A stretch of 51,734 bases of DNA from the NCBI GenBank assembly GCA_011800805.1, contig MPNW01000330.1:24527-76260 (forward strand), in the 5' to 3' direction. The translations under genes and the position numbers were made by a program. Under the pieces are notes generated by a model. The model did not search any database. It worked only from the letters and a program-made list of their open reading frames with translations, and had not been told where the DNA came from. Of the stretch, positions 44,615 to 51,734 are shown in pieces (the first letter of the stretch is position 1; the number at the start of each line of letters is the position of its first letter). Source of the DNA: Hirudo medicinalis (lineage: Eukaryota; Annelida; Clitellata; Hirudinida; Hirudinidae).

Positions 44615-46690
44615 ATGAGTGATGAGGCTCCAAAATCTCACAAAGTCTTTAAAACTCTCACCTTCGATTTTAAATCCTCCTCCTTCACCTCCAACAACGA
44701 CTCACCTACCACCACCACCATCAATCTACCCACCATTGCAGCAAGTAAACCCCTCCCGAGAGCCCTGCAACCAAAAACAATTCATCAGGGTGTGTCTGCG
44801 GGATACAAGCCTCTCTTCACAGGGTATGGGTCTGTTTCGAAGAACTCCGAAGACAGCCAGGCACGTCGAAGCAGCATGATTTGCACGACCACGTTCAAGT
44901 CCCAGTGTTCTCTCAGCAGGCCTTCCACCGCCAAAGGTTCAGCGGAGCATTCAACTCCACTGAGGCACAGGAACTCCGTGCAAGTTGAGTGTCCAACTTC
45001 TGTTCGAGACGTGCAGAGTTCAAAACCAGGCCCGTCACCAACTACCATCCACGTTTCAAAGCACAGTGGAGTTGACAATGGAAGCATTTTCCTCACTTTG
45101 GGAGATGTTTTTGGAAAGCGCGATCCAGTGGAAGAAATGAGAAAATCCGAGGAAGTGGTCATGAGGAATTTGGGAAGGCATTGCAAAGGTGAAGGGAGAC
45201 CAGACCCCCCAAGCTCCACCGTCAGTAGGGCCTTTATTTCCCTTCAAGGCTCGAACAAACAGAAAGGAACTTCCTCTGTTGATGCCACAAATCTTGATCT
45301 TTCGTGGAGCAGTTCTTACGGGAAACAGAAAGTGTCCAAAGACGGAGTCATTCTCGCAGAACCTTCTGAACATTTCCCAGGCACCATTCGCTTGTTCCTC
45401 AATTCAGAGGTTGAGTTGGAAAAGAATTCCAATGGAAGCAAAGAAATAGATCCTTCTCCAATACAGGTGTTGACGACGAAACGAAACCAGGTAACTATCA
45501 CACCTGCAGGAGACCACAAAAGCTCTCACCAAAGCAAAGCATCAACACGCCTGGAAGTCTTTCAGGATACTCCACGTGGTGCGGTGCGGAGTTCAGGATG
45601 GAAAAACATGACCACTGCTTCCAGTAAAACGAATGTCACGAATGTGACACGCGAGGTTCCTGCTGACGAAGGAACCACCGAAGAATCTAAAACATCTTCT
45701 CATCCTGGTTCAGCTCTCGATGAATTTAAGGAATCCGATCGTAGAGACAGGATTTCGTCGAATGATGACGACGACGACAACGGCGGTGATGATAATGATG
45801 AAGCAGATCGGGATGGTGCTGAGCACCATGCTGAAGGAGCTGATGACGTCACTCGGAGAGATGAAATGAACCCTGGAAAGTATGAACCTTGTCACGAGAA
45901 GATCGTCTCAAAAGAGGATGAAGTCCGTGCCAACGAGGAGTGTGATGATGATGATGACGACGACCGCAAGAATGTAGTTGATGGTGATGATTATAAGAAT
46001 GTAATTGACGATGTTCATAAGAATGAAATTGACAATGCCGATGACGAAGTGGGTGACGTCGTTGGTAAAGGTGATGAGATAATTAGACATGTCGGTATTA
46101 AGGATGTCGATGATGACAATGATGTCGGCCATGATAATGATGTCGATGATGACAATGATGTCGGCAATGATAATGATGTCGTTGGAAATGAGGTCGAAGT
46201 TCCTGTATCTTTTCCTGAATCGTTTGATGAAAATAGAGAAACAACTCAAGCAGAAAGAAGCACCTGTTCCATCAAGGGAAGCATGACATCATATGGAAAT
46301 CAATCAACCGTGAAGTCGAATGAAATTCACGAATTAATTGGAAAAAAGAATTTTTCAGAGGTAATTAGAACTTCAATAGTTCCAGTTTTAAATATTAAAA
46401 TAATTGAAATATTTATTTGAAATATGGATAAATGTATGTAGTACATGAATATTTGATAGGATTCCAGTTTGTTGACAAGAGTTGAGCATGAATTTGGATC
46501 AGACGACAGTGGCTGCGAGGAGTCTACAACTCCACTCTTCATTGAGGATTCGCACGATCAAGTGGAATAAAAAATATTTTTATAAAAATAATTTTTTAAA
46601 TTAAATTCCACTAAATTGATTAATTGATAAATAAGTTACATTCTCCTTAGAAGGGAGAAGATGCGAAGAACGACGACAAGGAATCAACAT

Positions 46691-46728
<38 letters not shown>

Positions 46729-49124
46729 TCAACATCAACAACAACAAAACATGACAAACAACTGCGCAGAAACTGTGAATTGATCGACAACTCAGTGGAA
46801 TGTTTGCCATCGAAAGTTGAAGGTTGGAATGATTCGGAGTGAATTTTTAAACATTTCCGAAGAAATACATTTTATTTTTCTTGATTTATCTTGAAAATAA
46901 TTTAAAAATCATCAAAGTCTCTCTTGTTGCATTGTGAAGTTGAAATTGTTGAGATTGCGTGCGAATATTTCGAATGTTTGCTTTCAATGAACGTGTGAAA
47001 AGTGTGAAATTGGAGAGCAATTTGAAACTGCAACATTGTTTCACGCACCTCTGAAGTGTCGGTTCATTTCAGTAACCGCCTATAAGGATAAGCAACTGGA
47101 TAAGCAACCGCCTCACGTCTTCGGTGCTTGCATTTAATCGTCATCATCATCGCCACTGTCATCGTCACCATCATCATCGTCATCATCATCGCCACTGTCA
47201 TCGTCACCATTATCACCGTCATCATCATCGACATCGTCATCCTTGTTACCCTTTAAAAACAACAAGAAATTTGAACCAGCACGTCTGCCATCTAGCGCAC
47301 GGAGGATTTATGTTTGAATGCGGCATTCCATCCCCTCCTTTTTAAGAGTCGCTTCCAAATGATTTTTCATCTCGTGTCTCTTCTTTCTCGAAGGAATTCA
47401 ACGTTCTATCCCACGTAATTCCACGCTAAGAACATCCGGGATCGAAAGTTCAAAGGTCAGAGATGAAGTTGTGAACTTTGACACAACCACGGTGAAGTTG
47501 GAGAAGGGCTTCCTTGGGGTTGGATTCTGCATCGAGGGTGGGAGGGCCTCACCCTACGGGGACAAACCAATCCTGATAAAAAGGGTTGTCAGAGGTGAGC
47601 CATCTGTCGAGAGAAACGTAAATTATTATTAAAATATATTTTCAATTATTCGTGCAGGGAATATTTCAAATATTATAAATACGAATGATGTCATTTGGTT
47701 GTGATATCCTTGTTAACTTGAGTATGAGCTGCTCTTGCACCACTGGCGTACGGTAGGGGGAGCCAGAGGGGCAGTTTCCCTGGCGATACATTTTTAGGGG
47801 TTCAAAACAAATAAAGATAAAAAAAAAATACAATATTTGTGCAGCTGTATTGTGCAGATGTAATAAATATATAAATTAATTTTTGTCAACTTTTTTAAGC
47901 TGAAAGAGCATGTGGATATGCAACACATTTGATATTTCCACAGACAGAAGAATTGAAAGAAAATGACAGGTGAAAAAAGGAGTGACTCTGACTTAAATTT
48001 AATAATTTAATCCAGGAAACTCGTCAGGAAAGACTTGAATCAGTCGATAAGTTGTCTAACAGTTGAAACGGAAACATTGATAAATGTGATAAAAATTCTG
48101 AATCGAATATTACAACTACTACTGCTGAAGAACATCGTATTAAACGCCATATTTCTTTATTTCAAGACGTTCATCCAGAAGAGAGCATTTCTGTGTGGAC
48201 TCTCTAGGCTTACTTTAATGAGTAATTAAATGGAAGAAAGTTTCGCTAACGTTGTTGTGGCACTAAGAATTTGTTTGACAATCACTAATCAGTCTAATGC
48301 CGGTTGTGGGAGGAGCTTCTCGACATTAAAGTTATTAAAGACCTATCAGGAATGGGCCAGGAAAGGTTAAGTAAAGGTTAACCTTGCACTTTTACCTACT
48401 CAAAGAAAAACATAAAAGAATTCGAGAAGATTGTAAACAATTTGTGAACTGACGATGTCCACCATTCGGCACCTTTTGATTCCCTACTTAGTAATACTTT
48501 TATTGGAGCCTGTAAAATATCGAAGTAAATATTAAGTTTGAAGTGAGTATTATTGACTGCAGAGAAATGTTTATATTTTGTAAATGTGTGCATTTTCTGC
48601 AAGAATAAGTGTAACTTTAACTTTAAGTTTGGAAAACAAATCGTATGGTAACAAGACTTGGATTCATAACTTAACATATTTCTGTTGGGGCATGGATAGC
48701 CGCTAATGAGGGGTGAAATATTTTAAATTGCCCTGAGCGCTCAAATCCCATCGTGTTGCACTCTGTTGCACTCCTGTGAGTCATGCATGAGCGGTGAAAG
48801 TTGAGGAGAGAATCCAACGCTTATTCACTAGTGATGGTGAATATGCTCATCAGAAAAGCAAAATATATAATTTCACGTTGATGTATGCATGGATGATGAT
48901 GATGATGATGATGATGATGGCGGTGGTGGCTATGATGACGATACATTATAATGTTAATGCTAACGACTTATTATTGCACAGGTGACGTTCCCTTGAGAGC
49001 AGGTGATGAGTTGGTGTCGGTGAATGGAAAGGAGGTGTCATCTATGACGTCAGCCCAGGTGTGGAGTTTACTCAAATCACTTCCAGGTGGAGTGATGGTG
49101 CTGGAGTTGAGAAGGAAGGAATGA
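44615..49124 (+). CDS. Low-complexity scaffold protein with a C-terminal PDZ domain (pro-IL-16/PDZD2-like PDZ)
   Basis: Five exons in phase: 44615-46360, 46460-46561, 46651-46822, 47394-47594 and 48982-49124, 2364 bases, 787 residues. Residues 1-390 are Ser/Thr-rich and unstructured. About 390-545 form a long Asp/Asn-rich tract written by GAT/GAC/AAT repeats. Exon 3 encodes a Ser/Thr run written by TCA/ACA triplets. The final ~88 residues are a PDZ domain: VKLEKGFLGVGFCIEGG (carboxylate loop LGVGF, about 714-718), YGDKPILIKRVVRG, LRAGDELVSVNGKEV and GVMVLELRRKE at the very end. The EGG-x-S-x-x-GDKP signature and terminal position resemble the last PDZ of pro-interleukin-16 and PDZD2, so a scaffold role binding C-terminal peptides is inferred. 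The donor of exon 2 (CAA|gtggaa) is weak. If unused, translation would stop at TAA just after it and the PDZ would be lost. Confidence 0.75.
47125..47250. repeat. CAT/CGT microsatellite with tandem duplication (PDZ-gene intron)
   Basis: Triplet array of cat, cgt and cac units in intron 3. A roughly 40-base block (catcatcgccactgtcatcg onwards) occurs twice. Confidence 0.75.
47740..48480 (+). mobile_element. hAT-type transposon remnant in intron 4 of the PDZ gene
   Basis: Bases 48304-48365 read CGRSFSTLKLLKTY and, after a frame change, MGQERLS. This is the conserved C-terminal block of ZMYM/TTF-type hAT transposases (RSFSxLKxIKxxLRSTMxQxRL). Upstream, 47748-47800 has a GC-rich GGAGCCAGAGGGGCAG block like an element end. 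Stops and shifts show it is dead. Confidence 0.5.
48893..48920 (+). repeat. (GAT)n microsatellite
   Basis: Short perfect GAT run in the last intron of the PDZ gene, about 60 bases upstream of the final acceptor. Confidence 0.9.
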
Positions 49125-49420
49125 AGATTGTAATGATGACTGAGAAGGAAGGAGTGAAGATTGAAAAGTTGAAAGCTTCTCTTCATTTGACTACTTTTAA
49201 ATGAGCTGTCTCACACATCTTCAGTGCTTGTATTTCTTTTGATTGCAATTTTTTGCGACCAATTTTCATCGAGTTTATTTTGCAAATAATTGCAATGAAA
49301 ATGACTTTGATTTTGGGGATTATTTCGATTTGTCTCGAAAATTGAATTTATACAATCTTCAAACTTTGCATTTTCATGACTTTTGACACTCATATGTCAA
49401 GCGGAGAATTGATAAAAACA

Positions 49421-49426
49421 AATAAA
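49421..49426 (+). terminator. Polyadenylation signal of the PDZ gene
   Basis: AATAAA on the plus strand, about 300 bases past the stop codon. Confidence 0.5.
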
Positions 49427-49479
49427 AAGCACAAAATTCCAATTAAATTTTTAAGTCTTCAGCCTGCTGAGTTGCTGAA

Positions 49480-49532
49480 TGGATGAATGAATGAATGAAT
49501 GAATGAATGAATGAATGAATGAATGAATGAAT
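49480..49532. repeat. (GAAT)n tetranucleotide microsatellite
   Basis: About 13 copies of gaat/atga in tandem. Confidence 0.95.
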
Positions 49533-50425
49533 ATTTTTAATCTTCAACTGCAGACTCAACACATGTGATCACATCATTGTAACATTTGTCACATTCTGAG
49601 CACATTTTTGAGACATATATTAAGTGGCATTTATCAGGTGAAATATATTAATAGAATATTTTGGAAATATTTGTATTAGTTTCATAAGTTAGTTATTATT
49701 ATTCAATTAATATTATTATTTTTTTTTGAGCAATTTTATTCAACCAAGCACTGCAAAGACAAACACCAAAGCAACACAAGAATTATACAATTATTATTAT
49801 TTAGTTAACATTATTCAGTTAATATTATTCAGTTAATATTATTCAGTTAATACATGCTCTGCAATTTCTGTTGAGACATTAGAATCACTTATTGAAGAAA
49901 TTGACAGACTTTGAAATTCAAAATTTAAATTAATGAACGCCACCTGGTGACATTTTTAAGAAAGAAAAAAAATCCTGAATGTTAATAATTTTCCGAATTC
50001 AATAATAATATTTAAATTTAAAAGTGAATTTAATGAATTTGTGATGAAAAGTGAAACGAATGAAAGTCTTAAACAAGTTGTTGCATCTAACTAATGCATC
50101 TAACAATTCTCACCTTGCTTCACGATGCTCATTTCTTCCTGGTGATTCATTTATCTTAATAATCAGTATTTAAAGCTATTTAAACAAAATTAACAACATG
50201 GTATGAACAAATATTAAATAATAAAATCAGAATAATTAAAAACATTAAATAATAATAATTCATAATAATTAAGTAATAATTAATAATAACTAAATAATAA
50301 TTCATAATAATTAAATAATAATTCATAATAAGCAAAAACAAACTTCAACTAATTACAGTTTTGTGGAGTTTTCTTCTGGAACATTTGGAGGCTGGCACTT
50401 GACGTTCATTCGACTAATTAACCAG
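49533..50425. other. Intergenic AT-rich sequence, no gene seen
   Basis: Runs of TTATTCAGTTAATA (near 49800-49860) and AATAATTCATAATAATTAAA (near 50215-50335) in short tandem arrays. No coding sequence. Confidence 0.5.
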
Positions 50426-50511
50426 GTGGACTGACGATTGTGGTGATGATGGTGGTGGTGATGGTGGACTGACGATTGTGGTGATGATGGTGGTGGTGAT
50501 GGTGGACTGAT
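50426..50511. repeat. 38-bp tandem repeat, about 2.3 copies
   Basis: The unit gtggactgacgattgtggtg and the next 18 bases repeats with period 38 at 50426, 50464 and partly at 50502. Confidence 0.9.
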
Positions 50512-50710
50512 GGTGTTGGCGATGATGATGACGACGACAATGAAAATGATGGCGACGATAATAATGATGATGGCGGTGATGGTGATGATGCTTTATTAAT
50601 GACGATGATGGTTGTGGTGCAGCCTTTAGCAAAAGATTACAACAACAACGACGATGACGACGACGACGACGACGACGACAACAGCAACAACAACAACAAC
50701 AACAACATTT
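50512..50710. repeat. GAT/GAC and CAA microsatellites
   Basis: Impure gat/gac/ggt triplets to about 50600, then (gac)n and (aac)n at 50640-50706. The long ORF they open on the minus strand is a repeat artefact. Confidence 0.85.
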
Positions 50711-51035
50711 AGGACCCAACTGTAAACAGCGTTGTTTTGAAAACATCGAGGCATCAGCAATTAGTTTCCATTCCAACTGATCCTGTCTTCATTAATGGAG
50801 GACATTCGCTGCCATCTTGAAGTCATAAATTATTTCAAATATTATCATAATATTTATTATAATTGTGACAAAGACTAAAATAATTATTAAGTTCATTTAA
50901 TGAATTATTTAATTATTTATTATTTATTTATTCAATCCACAAAAACTTGAGACACGATGCAGCATGAGGTCAACATGCACACACAGGTGCTAACTATTGG
51001 CATCTCCAGATGATTAAGTGATTTCTAACAAATTG

Positions 51036-51185
51036 ACGATGACGATGGGGATGATGACAATGATGATGATGACGATGATGATGAGGATGAGGATGACGAT
51101 GACGATGACGATGACGATGAGGATGAGGATGACGATGACGATGATGATGACGATGACCAAGATAACGACGAGGACGAAGAGGATG
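51036..51185. repeat. GATGAC/GATGAG triplet microsatellite
   Basis: 150 bases of gat, gac and gag triplets in an impure array. Confidence 0.95.
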
Positions 51186-51287
51186 ACATTAGGAACGTTG
51201 TTGTGAACATTCGCTCATTTAAAGGAATCCATGTATTTCATTTGATGACGTCACACATTGCTGAATTCCACATTATTATAGAGATAA

Positions 51288-51348
51288 CTGCCATGATGAT
51301 GATGATGATGATGATGACGGCGGTGATGGAAGTGATGATGGTAATGAT
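51288..51348. repeat. (GAT)n microsatellite
   Basis: Perfect gat run at 51294-51316, then impure copies. Confidence 0.9.
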
Positions 51349-51497
51349 GATGGTAACAAAATAAGTCATTCAGAGGGAAATCACTACTGGTGCTTATTTT
51401 GTCATTATTTGCAAAAATATGTCGTCATTATTATGTGGCTTATGTGGAACTTGTGTGACATAAAAACATTATTATCAGACGATATCAGCGCCATTAT

Positions 51498-51545
<48 letters not shown>

Positions 51546-51660
51546 AACAAATAATAATAATAATAATAACGATAATAATAATAATTAATAATATAAATAA
51601 ATAATAATAATAATAATAATAATAACAATATCAATAACAACAATAATAATAACAATAAGT
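51498..51660. repeat. (CAA)n then (TAA)n compound microsatellite
   Basis: (aac)n at 51500-51545 passing into (aat)n with scattered aac and at units to about 51658. Confidence 0.95.
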
Positions 51661-51687
51661 TGTATAGCAAATTTGCAAGCACTTAGA

Positions 51688-51734
51688 CCATTTATATAGA
51701 TCCATCTCCCAGAGGCACTCTGGTGGTGCAAGTT
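51688..51734. repeat. Dispersed repeat, partial copy at the window edge
   Basis: ccatttatatag followed by gaggcactctggtggtgcaa resembles the minus-strand sequence at about 23755-23795 in CLINT1 intron 3. It is cut by the end of the window. Confidence 0.45.

Noticed and set aside
44785..46249. Antisense ORFs across exon 1 of the PDZ gene
   Set aside because: Mirror frames of the sense coding sequence; the Ile-rich one is the reverse reading of the GAT/AAT tract.
47120..47345. His/Arg-rich ORF in intron 3 of the PDZ gene
   Set aside because: Repeat-encoded (CAT/CGT) and out of phase with the flanking exons.
50414..51210. Long ORFs of Ser, Met/Thr, His or Cys/Arg runs on both strands
   Set aside because: They are translations of GAT/GAC/CAA microsatellites, open in many frames at once, with no non-repeat protein sequence.
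51494..51682. Leu/Tyr-rich ORF on the minus strand
   Set aside because: Translation of the CAA/TAA compound microsatellite.
1..51734. CRISPR array, bacterial operon, phage or plasmid features
   Set aside because: The window is spliced animal DNA; tandem repeats present are microsatellites without spacer structure.

Overview
The window is nuclear DNA from an animal. It is AT-rich, its genes are interrupted by many short GT-AG introns (about 50-600 bases), and the spaces between genes hold decayed LINE and DNA-transposon fragments and long trinucleotide microsatellites. Seven metazoan gene families can be read from spliced exons. The short introns and close gene spacing would fit an invertebrate with a compact genome, such as an ascidian, but I cannot name the species from sequence alone.

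Layout. Bases 1-25,100 carry five genes, all on the minus strand: the 5' half of an alpha-2-macroglobulin/thioester-protein gene that runs off the left edge (<1-2737), ribosomal protein L24 (5860-6638), the mismatch-repair ATPase MSH2 (7542-13423), the lysosomal galactocerebrosidase GALC (14147-19103) and the clathrin adaptor CLINT1/epsinR (20548-25072). For RPL24, MSH2, GALC, CLINT1 and USP30, I chose exon boundaries by splice sites and homology, and the summed coding lengths are exact multiples of three. The MSH2 total includes a tentative first exon.

From 25.1 to 28.4 kb the sequence is mostly non-coding with transposon remnants. A plus-strand gene follows, whose 3.9-kb last exon (29348-33218) encodes a very long, charged, disordered protein. 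It carries an RVSF protein-phosphatase-1 docking motif and a GILK motif, and I do not recognise the family. The minus-strand gene for the mitochondrial deubiquitinase USP30 (33859-36824) converges on it. A small CxxC-containing ORF (37146-37328) lies head-to-head with USP30.

Bases 37.6-42.4 kb are a transposon graveyard: a hAT C-terminus, a LINE endonuclease fragment, a LINE reverse transcriptase joined to its own C-terminus across a single ambiguous base, and a possible Tc1/mariner end. After a small secreted-protein ORF (42512-42928) comes a plus-strand gene (44615-49124). Its five exons encode a 787-residue protein with low-complexity acidic and Thr/Ser tracts written by trinucleotide repeats and one C-terminal PDZ domain, most like the last PDZ of pro-interleukin-16/PDZD2. 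The right end (49.4-51.7 kb) is largely microsatellite.

These are ordinary housekeeping and animal-specific genes, not a pathway cluster, and I saw no new multi-gene system. The most useful leads are the 106-base near-perfect copy of a GALC exon in a neighbouring intron, the PP1-docking disordered protein, the 14-bp inverted repeat flanked by TA arrays in CLINT1, and the LINE joined across the N.
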